A DNA stretch of 64,000 nucleotides, from assembly GCF_001427875.1 (NCBI RefSeq), contig NZ_LMHK01000001.1, positions 188,871-252,870 of the forward strand, in the 5' to 3' direction. The translations under genes were made by a program, and so were the position numbers. The notes beneath the pieces are model-generated. The model worked only from the letters and a program-made list of their open reading frames with translations. It ran no database searches and was not told the DNA's origin. Positions 46,428-54,640 of this stretch are shown in pieces; position 1 is the stretch's first letter; each line of letters begins with the position of its first letter. Source of the DNA: Devosia sp. Root685. GTDB taxonomy: Bacteria > Pseudomonadota > Alphaproteobacteria > Rhizobiales > Devosiaceae.

Positions 46428-49400
46428 GTGCTCAATCGGATCTACATCATCGTCGGTATTATCGCGATCCTGGCTCTGGCCGGCGCCTTCATCGCGCCGC
46501 GCTTTATCCAATGGGGGGACTATCGCGATCGTATGGAACTGCTGGCAGAAGGCGTCTTCGGCACCGAAGTCACCATCCGCGGCGATATCGATTTTGCCTT
46601 GTTGCCGGCGCCGAGGCTTGCTTTCTCCGACGTGGTGATCGGCCCGGCGGACAAGCCCGCCGCGACGGTCGGCGCGGTCGAAGCACAGTTCGCATTGATG
46701 GATTTCTTGCGCGACCGGTACAATCTCTCGGCCCTGATCCTCAAATCGCCCGTGATCGCGTTCGATCTCGACGAGAACGGTCTTCTCACCAGCGGCGTCG
46801 ATCTTTCGGGCGCCGGAGAGGGCGTGGCGCTCGATCAGGCCCGCATCGAAAACGGAAGCCTGACGCTCGCCGATCGCCGATCCGGCTCGACCTACCAACT
46901 GTCCGCCATCAATGGTGACCTTCGCCTCGGCAGTTTTGCCGGGCCGTTCCAGTTCCAGGGCAGCGCCACGCGCGATGGCACGGCCTATAGTCTGCGGCTC
47001 AATAGCGGCGTGGTGGACGATGTTGGTTCGGCCCGCGTTTCCGCGTTCATCGCCGAAGTCGGTGGGCGCGGCTCGCTGACCCTTGAGGGCGCCCTTGTCA
47101 CCGGGCAGGCGCCGAAATTCGACGGGACAATGACCCTTAAAGAGGCGCCGCCAACCGCCGAGCGCGCCGAACAGATCCGCGGCAATCTGGTGCTCGAAAG
47201 CAAGGTCACGGCCTCGAGCGACCGCGTCGTGCTCAATGGCTATACGCTGCTGCCCGACGAAAACCGCGCCGGCATGCGCCTCACGGGGGCCGCCAGCATT
47301 CAGCTTGGTGCCCGCACATCCTTTGAGGCGGTGGTGTCGGGCGGTGTTTTCACTCTGCCGCCACGCGATGCCGACGAAGACGCGAGCGTGATGCCCTATG
47401 AGCTGGTGCGCCTGCTCAACGAATTGCCCGCGCCGCCCTTGCCGCCCATTCCGGGTGAGATCGGCATCGACCTGGCCGAAATCGGCCTGCGCGGGGCGGC
47501 GCTGCGCAATGTGCGTGTCGATGCCAGCACCAATGGCGATATCTGGACGATTTCGCGAGCCGAAGCCGAATTGGCCGGGAATAGCAAGGTCAGCCTTTCC
47601 GGGGCTCTGCGCAACGATAGTGGCGTCGCCGGTTTCAACGGCGACATCACCATTGCCACCACGCGCCTCGATGCCCTCAGCCAACTCTGGCGCAAGTCGG
47701 GTGAGAACAGCCCCCTGTTCAACGTTCCGGCCGAGCTTTCCGGCCAGGTGATGCTGGCCGGTGACGCGCTGGGCTTTTCTCATGGCCGCCTGGTGCTGAA
47801 CAACAAGGCGCATATGCTCGAACTGCGCCTTGGTTTTGGCGAGGAACCGCGTCTCGATCTGGTCGGGCGCTTTGACGACCTGGCCCCTGGCGACAGCGCC
47901 ATTCTGGCGGCCATGTTCCCCGATCCCAATAGCGACCGCACCTTTGGCCGAAGTTTCCCCGAAGGCAGCTTCTCGTTCAACAGCCAGACGATCCGTATTT
48001 TGGGCCTTGAAGCGCAGGAGCTTGTGGCCGAGGGAAGCTGGTCCGGCGCTGGCCTCCATTTTTCCAAGCTCGTCAGCAGCGATTGGGGCGGCATTGGCAT
48101 CAATGCGTCAGGCGATCTGGCGGGGACGCTGGCCAAACCTGCGCTTTCCGGTTCCGGCCATGTCGATATTGGCGCGGCCAATGCTCCGGCGCTCGGAGCG
48201 ATCTACGGCTTTCTCGGTGTCCCGTTCAATTGGCGCCCGGTGCTTGATCGGTCCGTGCCGGCATCGCTCGATTTTGCACTTACCGATGGCGACAATCCCG
48301 GAGCCCAGCGGTTTACGCTCAACGGCACCGCTGGCGTCGCGCACCTCGATCTCGCCGTCGATATGGCCGGCGGCCTTAGTGACGTTAGAGAAGGCCATGT
48401 CCAGATTATCGGCTCGCTCGAAGCCAGCAATGGCAGCGATCTCGTTCGCCAACTCGACGCCACCGATACGCCGCTGTTTTCGATCGATGAATCCGCCTTC
48501 GTGAGCCTTTTTGCCCAAGGGGATGCGGCGGCTGGCTTCGATGCGCGCTTGTCTATCGGGCAGGGCAACGAACTTCTAGCCTTCGGCGGCGAGCTTTCGG
48601 TGCTTGAGAGCGGCGAACTGACGGGCACCGGCACACTCGATGTGGCGCTCGATGATGGTTCCGGCCTTGCTGCGCTGGCCGGGGGCACAGGTATTGGCCT
48701 TGGTTCGCTTGAGGCCAGCGCCGGCGTCGAATTTTACGGCACACAATCCATCGCCATTACCGGCATTGCCGGCGCCTCTTCCGGCACCGCCTTTTCGGGC
48801 GACATTGCCGTGGAACAGGTGGCACAGCGCCCGAGCGTTCAGGGCGCGCTGCATTTCGACCGCCTGCCGGGCGAGGGCCTGGCTGCTGCATTGCTCTCTC
48901 CTGCGGCGCTTATCTCCGGTGACGGCGTATGGCCGGAAGGTCCCCTCGCCGCCAGCAACAGCACCCGCGCCACCCGCGGCTCGATCTCCGTAACGGCGGG
49001 CGAGATCGCGCTCGGCGCCTCCGTGCTTACCGATGCGGGCTTTGACCTCACCTGGGACCAGCAAACGCTCGCCATTTCAAACCTCAAAGGCGCCATAGGC
49101 GGCGGTAGCCTCAACGCCACGCTCAGCCAGTGCTGCGCGGGCCCGCTGACTGATCGGACGATTAACGGCCGCGTGTCGCTCGATAATGTTCAGGTATCGT
49201 CTCTCTTGACCGCGGAAGCGGCCTCGGGCCTTTCCGCTCGGGTCACTGGCAGCGGCAGTTTTGCGGGCACGGGCGCATCGCTTGCCGAGGTTGTTTCGAG
49301 CCTTGCCGGCGAAGGCAATTTCGCGCTTGCCGATCTGTCGTTGGCCGGTCTCAATCCCGGCGTTTATCCCGCCCTTGCCGGGCTCGACGATGTGCTCAAT

Positions 49401-50054
49401 ATCGATGCGGAAGCCCTCGGTATTCTCGTCGATCAATCGCTGGGGCAGGGGCCGTTCACTGCGTCCACCGCCAATGGCGCCTTCGCCATCGCTGGCGGAA
49501 CGCTGCGCCTCGCCAACCTGATCATCGAGGGCAATGGCGCACGGCTGGCCGGGGGGATCGATTTTGCTTTTCCGACGCTTGGGCTTAACGGCAGCTTCGT
49601 GCTGACCCCGTTCAGCTATACCGATCCATCCGGGCTGATCGAAAACGACGCGGCGCGTATACTTGCGCGGCTGAGCGGCACGGTTCTGGCGCCGGTTGTC
49701 GCGCTTGATACCACCGAACTGATCGCCGCCATTCAGGTCCGCGCCAATGAACTCGAGGTCGATAGGCTCGAGGCCCTGCGGATCGAAGACGAGGCCCGCC
49801 AACGTGCCGCCGCCGCAGAGCGCAACCGGCTTATCGAGGAGCAGCGCCGTAAAGCCGCAGAGGAAGCGGCCGCCCGTGCTGCGGCTGAAGAGGCTGCCCG
49901 TCAGGCGCTGGAGGGGCAACAGGGCACTGACGCACCCGTGCCGGTTGAGCCAGCAACGCCCGAAACGACCGCGCCCACCTTCCCGCTCAACCTCGGCTTT
50001 CAGCCCGGCGTGAACAGTTCGCCGTCCGGCCCGGTCAATCTGCTGTTTCGATAG
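46428..50054 (+). CDS. giant AsmA-family protein
   Basis: A 1208-residue AsmA-like protein: one N-terminal TM helix (about 6-26) and a very long periplasmic part rich in beta strands (AsmA_2-like; GTEVTIRGDIDFALLPAPRL near the start). Members bridge the envelope and move phospholipids between membranes or affect outer-membrane assembly. The C-terminus has a charged Ala-rich coiled coil (about 1110-1165) and a Pro-rich tail. Start is GTG 46428. Its 3' end overlaps the RHH gene on the other strand by 20 bp. A single-gene unit. Confidence 0.85.
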   Translation: MLNRIYIIVGIIAILALAGAFIAPRFIQWGDYRDRMELLAEGVFGTEVTIRGDIDFALLPAPRLAFSDVVIGPADKPAATVGAVEAQFALMDFLRDRYNLSALILKSPVIAFDLDENGLLTSGVDLSGAGEGVALDQARIENGSLTLADRRSGSTYQLSAINGDLRLGSFAGPFQFQGSATRDGTAYSLRLNSGVVDDVGSARVSAFIAEVGGRGSLTLEGALVTGQAPKFDGTMTLKEAPPTAERAEQIRGNLVLESKVTASSDRVVLNGYTLLPDENRAGMRLTGAASIQLGARTSFEAVVSGGVFTLPPRDADEDASVMPYELVRLLNELPAPPLPPIPGEIGIDLAEIGLRGAALRNVRVDASTNGDIWTISRAEAELAGNSKVSLSGALRNDSGVAGFNGDITIATTRLDALSQLWRKSGENSPLFNVPAELSGQVMLAGDALGFSHGRLVLNNKAHMLELRLGFGEEPRLDLVGRFDDLAPGDSAILAAMFPDPNSDRTFGRSFPEGSFSFNSQTIRILGLEAQELVAEGSWSGAGLHFSKLVSSDWGGIGINASGDLAGTLAKPALSGSGHVDIGAANAPALGAIYGFLGVPFNWRPVLDRSVPASLDFALTDGDNPGAQRFTLNGTAGVAHLDLAVDMAGGLSDVREGHVQIIGSLEASNGSDLVRQLDATDTPLFSIDESAFVSLFAQGDAAAGFDARLSIGQGNELLAFGGELSVLESGELTGTGTLDVALDDGSGLAALAGGTGIGLGSLEASAGVEFYGTQSIAITGIAGASSGTAFSGDIAVEQVAQRPSVQGALHFDRLPGEGLAAALLSPAALISGDGVWPEGPLAASNSTRATRGSISVTAGEIALGASVLTDAGFDLTWDQQTLAISNLKGAIGGGSLNATLSQCCAGPLTDRTINGRVSLDNVQVSSLLTAEAASGLSARVTGSGSFAGTGASLAEVVSSLAGEGNFALADLSLAGLNPGVYPALAGLDDVLNIDAEALGILVDQSLGQGPFTASTANGAFAIAGGTLRLANLIIEGNGARLAGGIDFAFPTLGLNGSFVLTPFSYTDPSGLIENDAARILARLSGTVLAPVVALDTTELIAAIQVRANELEVDRLEALRIEDEARQRAAAAERNRLIEEQRRKAAEEAAARAAAEEAARQALEGQQGTDAPVPVEPATPETTAPTFPLNLGFQPGVNSSPSGPVNLLFR

Positions 50055-50265
50055 GCTCTGCGGGCCGCGCCCGATACCAGGCAAGGATGAAAAGGCGAAT
50101 GGCGGAAGAGAGGTTTGCCGCCTCCCGCGTCTCGTCGATCTCCCGCACCAAGCCAGCAAGGCTCAGCGCGCGTGCTGATGCGATCTCTTCGAGCGCCAGC
50201 CAGAATTCGGGCTCAAGGGCGATGGAGGTGCGGTGGCCGGCGATCGAAAAGGACCGCTTCTGCAT
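50035..50265 (-). CDS. ribbon-helix-helix protein (RHH_4 type)
   Basis: A 76-residue protein of the ribbon-helix-helix superfamily: RSFSIAGHRTSIALEPEFW (strand), LEEIASARALSLAGLVREID (helix-turn-helix part) and a helical C-terminus. RHH_4 proteins are common in Hyphomicrobiales and are often near aryl-sulfate or SspB genes; targets are unknown. ATG 50265 is used; GTG 50268 is adjacent. It lies 15 nt after sspB (same strand), so it may be in the sspB operon. The final 20 bp overlap the AsmA gene end-to-end. Confidence 0.82.
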   Translation of the reverse strand: MQKRSFSIAGHRTSIALEPEFWLALEEIASARALSLAGLVREIDETREAANLSSAIRLFILAWYRARPAEPIETAD

Positions 50266-50280
50266 CACGCGGCCTGAAGG

Positions 50281-50775
50281 TCAGGGCTTCTTGCGGAAGG
50301 CGTCGAGGCTGACGACTTTTTCGCCGCTCTGTTCGCCATCGGCGGCAGTTTCGCCCTTTTCGGTGCGCTCTGCCTTTGCATCGGCCGCTTCTTCTTCCGA
50401 GCCATCCTCGCGCGGAGCGGTGGTCGGGTCGAACTGCAGGCCGAACTGCACGGAGGGGTCGAAGAAACCCTTGATGGCGGCAAAGGGGATGCCCAGCGTT
50501 TCCGGAATGCCGTCAAAGCTGAGGCCGACTTCAAAGCCGGTCTCGTTGACCTTGAGGTCCCAATACTGGTTCTGCAGCACGATGGTCATTTCCTTGTCGT
50601 ACTGCGTCAACAGTTTCTCGCTCAGGCGCACGCCGGGCGCGCGCGTGGCGAAGGAAATGAAGAAGTGATGTTCGCCGGGAAGGCCAGTGCGGGACACTTC
50701 GGCCAAAACCTTGCGCACGACGCCGCGCAGGGCTTCCTGGGCGAGAATGTCGTAACGCATATGATCTTCGGCCAT
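50281..50775 (-). CDS. sspB: ClpXP adaptor SspB (alpha type)
   Basis: Delivers ssrA-tagged proteins to the ClpXP protease. It has 164 residues from the ATG at 50775, with AAGGA 7 nt upstream; the open frame continues to 50835 without a better site. The SspB-fold core (about 10-120) includes LPGEHHFFISFATRAPGVRLSEKL, YDKEMTIVLQNQYWDL and FEVGLSFDGIPETLGIPFAAIKGFFDPS. A charged linker (about 125-150) ends in the ClpX-binding tail VVSLDAFRKK. The tmRNA gene is 110 nt upstream on the same strand. Confidence 0.93.
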   Translation of the reverse strand: MAEDHMRYDILAQEALRGVVRKVLAEVSRTGLPGEHHFFISFATRAPGVRLSEKLLTQYDKEMTIVLQNQYWDLKVNETGFEVGLSFDGIPETLGIPFAAIKGFFDPSVQFGLQFDPTTAPREDGSEEEAADAKAERTEKGETAADGEQSGEKVVSLDAFRKKP

Positions 50776-50881
50776 TTCAGTTCCTTGGTCGTCGGTTTGC
50801 CCGGCAGAATCCGGAACGGCACATATCAGCCTCACGTTCCCGAACTTTTCAAGAACTAAGACATAAGTGCCGGGCGGAATA

Positions 50882-50917
50882 GAGGAAAAGTGCAGGCTTC
50901 TGTTGCCAGGTGCCTGC
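50882..50917 (-). terminator. 3' hairpin/terminator of ssrA
   Basis: On the minus strand, GCAGGC and GCCTGC pair around a 14-nt loop, followed by ACTTTTCC. It ends the coding piece of tmRNA, before sspB. Confidence 0.65.
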
Positions 50918-51206
50918 GAACCCCGCCTGTCGCCCGGCTAGGAGCGGAGGACTTAAATTCCCAGTGCTAGCACCGCTTACGCGGCGAGAGCGACCGGAGC
51001 CTTATGGTTGTCATTTGCAACTATAAGTTTTGGACCGATAACGGTGGTACCTCACCGAGCAAAAGCACACTCTTTACGCCCTCGTCGATCCTATTTCGTC
51101 CCCATTGGCTCACCTCGAAGAGGGGAGATGGTGGAGACGCCGGGTACCGCCCCCGGGTCCGAAAGGTTTATTACAATGACAGTTTATCGCCATAGCCCCG
51201 AAGGGC
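50886..51206 (-). ncRNA. ssrA: permuted two-piece tmRNA (ssrA), tag ANDNHKAPVALAA
   Basis: tmRNA frees stalled ribosomes and adds a degradation tag. The gene is permuted, as in other alphaproteobacteria: on the minus strand the acceptor piece comes first (about 51206-51129, 3' end TCTCCACCA), then a 25-nt spacer (51128-51104), then the coding piece beginning GGGGACGAAATAGG at 51103. GGGGACG pairs with CGTCTCC for a 7-bp acceptor stem with ACCA 3'. The tag frame (51018-50977) reads ANDNHKAPVALAA and ends in TAA. Outer ends are estimated from the promoter and hairpin. Confidence 0.93.
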
Positions 51207-51212
51207 AGGTTC

Positions 51213-51241
51213 TATATAGGTCAGGGCCGGGCGAGATGCAA
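51213..51241 (-). promoter_or_regulatory. sigma-70-type promoter of ssrA
   Basis: On the minus strand TTGCAT (51241-51236) and TATATA (51218-51213) are 17 nt apart. Transcription would start near 51206, just before the acceptor piece of tmRNA. Confidence 0.72.
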
Positions 51242-51327
51242 ATGCGGCGAAGGATAATTTCCGCAACGCCACTCTGCGGACTCCCGAAACTCCCTGCGCA
51301 CACCGCCACATTTGGCGGTGAAACGCT

Positions 51328-51489
51328 TCAAGACGGGGCGACTTCCATCTCGTCATTGGTCTGATCGGGAACGCTGCCGGATCCGCCGCCCTGGCTTAGG
51401 ACGACATAGGCGATGGCAGCAATAGCAGCGGCCACGAGGATAATGATCAGAACGCGGCCAATGCCGCGATTCCCGCTAGGATTTCTCAT
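51328..51489 (-). CDS. small single-pass membrane protein
   Basis: A 53-residue protein: basic N-terminus (MRNPSGNRGIGR), one TM helix (about 12-33, VLIIILVAAAIAAIAYVVL), and a short acidic tail. The ATG at 51489 is preferred because AGGAGG is 6 nt upstream; the ATG at 51495 sits directly on that site. The gene overlaps the end of the preceding small gene by 14 bp, so translation is probably coupled. No family recognised. Confidence 0.65.
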   Translation of the reverse strand: MRNPSGNRGIGRVLIIILVAAAIAAIAYVVLSQGGGSGSVPDQTNDEMEVAPS

Positions 51490-51637
51490 TGCCATCCTCC
51501 TGTTTCTGCTTGCGATTGGGGTCGGGCGGAACTCCGCTCCCCTCGGGCGTTTCGTCGGCATCGCTGCCGGGCTCGACATCTTTCAGGGCGGGGTCGCGGG
51601 GTGGTTGCTTGCCATCGGGCTTGGGACTGTTCTGCAT
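51476..51637 (-). CDS. small hydrophilic disordered protein
   Basis: A 53-residue protein rich in Pro, Asp, Glu, Lys and Gly (MQNSPKPDGKQPPRD... ending NRKQKQEDGNEKS); no TM, Cys or known motif. GGAGG lies 5 nt before ATG 51637. Its last codons contain the ribosome binding site of the small membrane protein gene. The pair forms a mini-operon upstream of ssrA on the same strand. Function unknown. Confidence 0.58.
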   Translation of the reverse strand: MQNSPKPDGKQPPRDPALKDVEPGSDADETPEGSGVPPDPNRKQKQEDGNEKS

Positions 51638-51783
51638 TGGAACCTCCATGGGTTTCCAATGGCCCATGGCCTCGACAGTTCCACAGGCTGCCGTTTTAAG
51701 GGCACGCACCTAGGGATTAACCCCGAATATACCCCGCAAGTGTCATCTGCCAAAAACCGACTGGCTTGGCGGGTGGATTCGGC

Positions 51784-52314
51784 GTGGCAACTGGCAGGCA
51801 GTTTTTTGGTGGCAGGATCAGGCGGCGCAAAAGACGCGCCTGGTTCAATCTGCCGCTGGCGCCATTGCTCTTTGGCGGCCTGATCGTCATGGCCGCCGCC
51901 GGTGTCCGCGAAACCGGCCTCGACACATTCCTCCTCGATCCGCCATCGCAGATCGTCGGCACCATAACGCCCCGCAGCTTTGGGCTTTGCGCAGGTGGAA
52001 CGCGCAGAACCTGCGTCGTCGATGGCGACACATTCTGGCTCGATGGCACGAAAATCCGCATCGCCGACATCAACACGCCGGAAGTGAGCCAGCCCCAGTG
52101 CTCCAGTGAAGCCGCGCTGGGCCGCAAGGCTTCCGTCCGCCTCGCCGAACTCCTCAGCGGCACGTCGCTCGATTTGCGTGCCGCGGATCGCGACGAAGAC
52201 CGATATGGCCGCAAGTTGCGGATCGTGGAGCGCGATGGCCGTTCTGTCGGCCAAATGCTCATCGCCGAGGGCCTCGCGCACGAATGGCGGGGCCGCCGCG
52301 AAAGCTGGTGCTGA
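51784..52314 (+). CDS. membrane-anchored thermonuclease-family (SNase) protein
   Basis: A 176-residue protein with a TM anchor (about 21-42, LPLAPLLFGGLIVMAAAGV) and an SNase domain. Catalytic motifs: VVDGDTFWLDGTKIRIADIN (with Asp for Ca2+), NTPE, DRDEDRYGRKL (Arg/Glu region) and GQMLIAEGLAHEW. It probably cuts DNA or RNA at the cell envelope. GTG 51784 is chosen for GGTGGA 6 nt upstream; TTG 51766 is possible. It converges with the YdeI-like gene (2-nt gap). Confidence 0.82.
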   Translation: MATGRQFFGGRIRRRKRRAWFNLPLAPLLFGGLIVMAAAGVRETGLDTFLLDPPSQIVGTITPRSFGLCAGGTRRTCVVDGDTFWLDGTKIRIADINTPEVSQPQCSSEAALGRKASVRLAELLSGTSLDLRAADRDEDRYGRKLRIVERDGRSVGQMLIAEGLAHEWRGRRESWC

Positions 52315-52316
52315 TT

Positions 52317-52556
52317 TCAGCGGTTCCAGTCCATCCGCATATAGACATAGCGAGCTTCGAGCTCTTCAAGCATCTGGCCGAGCCGCTTCTGCTTGGTCGC
52401 GTCCTGTTTGGCACTGTTGATCCACATCAGGTAGTCGTTGCGCTGATAGGGCGGGCGAGCCTGATATTGTTCGCTGAGGCCACGCTCTTCGAGAGCCACC
52501 CGCACGAATTCGGGCATGTCCTCGCGCTTGCGCAGCGGACGCAGCACCGGGCTCAC
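52317..52556 (-). CDS. YdeI/OmpD-associated-like small protein
   Basis: A 79-residue protein matching the C-terminal part of the YdeI family: ARPPYQRNDYLMWINSAKQ, then QKRLGQMLEELEARYVYMRMDW. Full YdeI proteins are about 190 residues, so this is a short form or domain. Function is unclear. The start overlaps the RidA-like gene by 4 bp (ATGA), and the two form an operon. Confidence 0.8.
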   Translation of the reverse strand: MSPVLRPLRKREDMPEFVRVALEERGLSEQYQARPPYQRNDYLMWINSAKQDATKQKRLGQMLEELEARYVYMRMDWNR

Positions 52557-52951
52557 GGCAGGACGGCCTGGGCTTCGATTTCGATGAGGAAATCGGGATT
52601 GGCAAGGCTAGCCACGCGCATGCCTGTCACCGTCGGCGGATTGGGCCGATTGTCCCAGACCGCCATCCAGGCGCCGAATGCGGCCCTTAGATCGATATCC
52701 TGCTGCATGACGATCGTTGTTTTCACAAGGTTTTCGAGGCCAGCGCCGGCTGCCTCCAGCACCTTCTGCATATTGGCCAGCGCCTGCGCCGTCTGCTTGG
52801 CGACGTCGCCCTTGAACACGACCTCGCCCTTCTCGTTGACGCTGTTCTGCCCGCCAATGAGCAGGATGCGGGCGTTTGCCGGCAGGATGATGCCTTGGGA
52901 AAAGACCGGGCTGCGATACATTCCCGGCGGATTTACATATTCCACGGCCAT
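52553..52951 (-). CDS. RidA/YjgF-family protein lacking the catalytic Arg
   Basis: A 132-residue member of the Rid family. The core is clear: YRSPVFSQGIILPANARILLIGGQ, GDVAKQTAQALANMQKVLEAAGAGLENLVK and the terminal DFLIEIEAQAVLP. By eye, the Arg that deaminates 2-aminoacrylate in archetypal RidA (R105 of E. coli) aligns with Val in NPPTVTGMRV, so this is probably a Rid4-7-type protein with another function. ATG 52951 has GAGGAG 6 nt upstream. Co-transcribed with the YdeI-like gene. Confidence 0.85.
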   Translation of the reverse strand: MAVEYVNPPGMYRSPVFSQGIILPANARILLIGGQNSVNEKGEVVFKGDVAKQTAQALANMQKVLEAAGAGLENLVKTTIVMQQDIDLRAAFGAWMAVWDNRPNPPTVTGMRVASLANPDFLIEIEAQAVLP

Positions 52952-53110
52952 GATGTTCTCCTCGATTCTTGCGATACCCCGGTTTAACGCAAGGCTCCTG
53001 CCACGCCCTGTCAGCAAATCGGGCGGTATTCTATTACCTCTTGGTCACCGGCGTGTAGTGGCGTCGATCTCGCGCTAGAATGGGGCAGTTTACCGCTTCG
53101 CGAGTCCGAA

Positions 53111-53683
53111 ATGTCAAACGACAAAGCCGACAAGTTTACCCATGCCGCCGAGACCTTTCTGGGCAAGGCCGAACATGCCCTGACCGAGCGGGAACGGATC
53201 GTCGTCGAAAAGGCAATCCGGCGGCAAACCCTGGCGCGTGACTCCGGCGCCACCTTCGATGAGCGGCTCACCTTCGGGCAGAAACTGGCCGATGGCGTGG
53301 CCGCATTCGGTGGCTCCTGGGCTTTTATCAGCGGCTTCGGCATCTTCCTCGTGCTCTGGACCGGCACCAATATTCTCCTCGCCGGCGGGGCCTTCGATGC
53401 CTATCCCTTCATTTTCCTCAATCTCTTGCTCTCCATGCTGGCGGCCATGCAGGCGCCGGTGATCATGATGAGCCAAAACCGGCAGGCGGCGAAGGACCGG
53501 GAAGTGTCCACCCATGACTACGAGGTCAATCTCAAGTCCGAGATCGAGATCATGGCGCTGCACGAAAAGCTCGATCACATGCGCAACGCCGAGCTGCGCG
53601 AACTCATTTCCAAGCAGCAGGAACAAATCGATCTGTTGACGAAACTGGTCGAGGGGCATCTCAAGCAGGTGGAATCGAAGTAG
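53111..53683 (+). CDS. DUF1003 membrane protein
   Basis: A 190-residue protein with two TM helices (about 69-89 and 98-116; FGIFLVLWTGTNI, FIFLNLLLSMLAAMQAPVIMM) and a C-terminal cytoplasmic helix with Glu/Lys-rich coiled coil (about 125-188). DUF1003 members are common in bacteria and of unknown function. It ends 40 nt before thyA, with which it may be co-transcribed. Confidence 0.88.
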   Translation: MSNDKADKFTHAAETFLGKAEHALTERERIVVEKAIRRQTLARDSGATFDERLTFGQKLADGVAAFGGSWAFISGFGIFLVLWTGTNILLAGGAFDAYPFIFLNLLLSMLAAMQAPVIMMSQNRQAAKDREVSTHDYEVNLKSEIEIMALHEKLDHMRNAELRELISKQQEQIDLLTKLVEGHLKQVESK

Positions 53684-53722
53684 GCTGTAGAGGCAGCCGT
53701 CCGACAGCGCAGGAGCAGCACC

Positions 53723-54619
53723 GTGCGTCATCCCGAATACCAGTATCTGGACATCATGGAGCAGATCCTGGAGCGCGGCGACGAGCGCATGGATCGGACC
53801 GGCGTCGGTACCAGGTCGATCTTCGGGGCGCAGATGCGGTTTGACCTGTCCACCGGGCAGGTACCTATCCTCACGACCAAGCGGGTCTACTGGAAGACGG
53901 CCATCAAGGAGATGCTGTGGTTCCTGACCGGCGGCACAAATATTCAGCCCCTCCTGAAGGACAATGTGCGCATCTGGAGCGATTGGCCGCTCGCCGCGTA
54001 TCGCCGGGCAACGGGCGACGCCATCGCACAGGACGCCTTTGAGGCCCGCATCGTCGAAGATGACGAATTTGCCCGGGAATGGGGCGAGTTGGGCCCTGTC
54101 TATGGCAAGCAATGGCGAAGGTGGCTCGGTGCCGATGGTAAGGAATATGATCAGATTGCCCAGCTGATCGACACCCTCAAGACCAATCCGTCCAGTCGCC
54201 GCATGTTGTTTCACGCGTGGAACGTTCCCGAGATCGGCAGCATGGCTCTGCCACCGTGCCACATGGTCTACCAGTTCCATGTGACGACGAGCGGCAAGCT
54301 CAGCATGCTCTGCTTCCAGAGAAGCTGCGACTGGCTCCTGGGTGCGCCCTTCAACTGTGTGGGGGCAGCTGCTCTCCTGTTGATGGTGGCGCAGCAGGCC
54401 GGCTACGAACCCGGGGACTTCATCTGGTTCGGTGGCGATGTTCATCTCTATTTGAACCATCTGGAGGTCGCCCAGGTGCAATTGGCGCGCGAGCCCCGGC
54501 CATGGCCGACAATGAAGCTCGTCCGGCGCCCCGACACCATCGATGACTATCGCATCGAGGATTTCCTGGTCGAGGATTATCACCCCCATGATGCGATCAA
54601 GGCCGACGTAGCGGTGTAG
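53723..54619 (+). CDS. thyA: thymidylate synthase ThyA
   Basis: Converts dUMP to dTMP with methylene-tetrahydrofolate, giving dihydrofolate that FolA recycles. It has 298 residues (the E. coli enzyme has 264), the difference mainly an insert at about 85-125. The catalytic Cys is C179 in ALPPCHMVYQF. RTGVGTRSIFG (dUMP-binding), SSRRMLFHAWN and QRSCDWLLGAPFN complete the signature. GTG start at 53723 (GCAGGAGCA upstream). folA is about 5 kb away, past accessory genes. Confidence 0.96.
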   Translation: MRHPEYQYLDIMEQILERGDERMDRTGVGTRSIFGAQMRFDLSTGQVPILTTKRVYWKTAIKEMLWFLTGGTNIQPLLKDNVRIWSDWPLAAYRRATGDAIAQDAFEARIVEDDEFAREWGELGPVYGKQWRRWLGADGKEYDQIAQLIDTLKTNPSSRRMLFHAWNVPEIGSMALPPCHMVYQFHVTTSGKLSMLCFQRSCDWLLGAPFNCVGAAALLLMVAQQAGYEPGDFIWFGGDVHLYLNHLEVAQVQLAREPRPWPTMKLVRRPDTIDDYRIEDFLVEDYHPHDAIKADVAV

Positions 54620-54640
54620 CGATTCACCTGTGGGGGCGAC

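Noticed and set aside
51004..51364. Short frames within the tmRNA gene on both strands
   Set aside because: The region is explained by the permuted ssrA structure; none of the frames has support as a protein.
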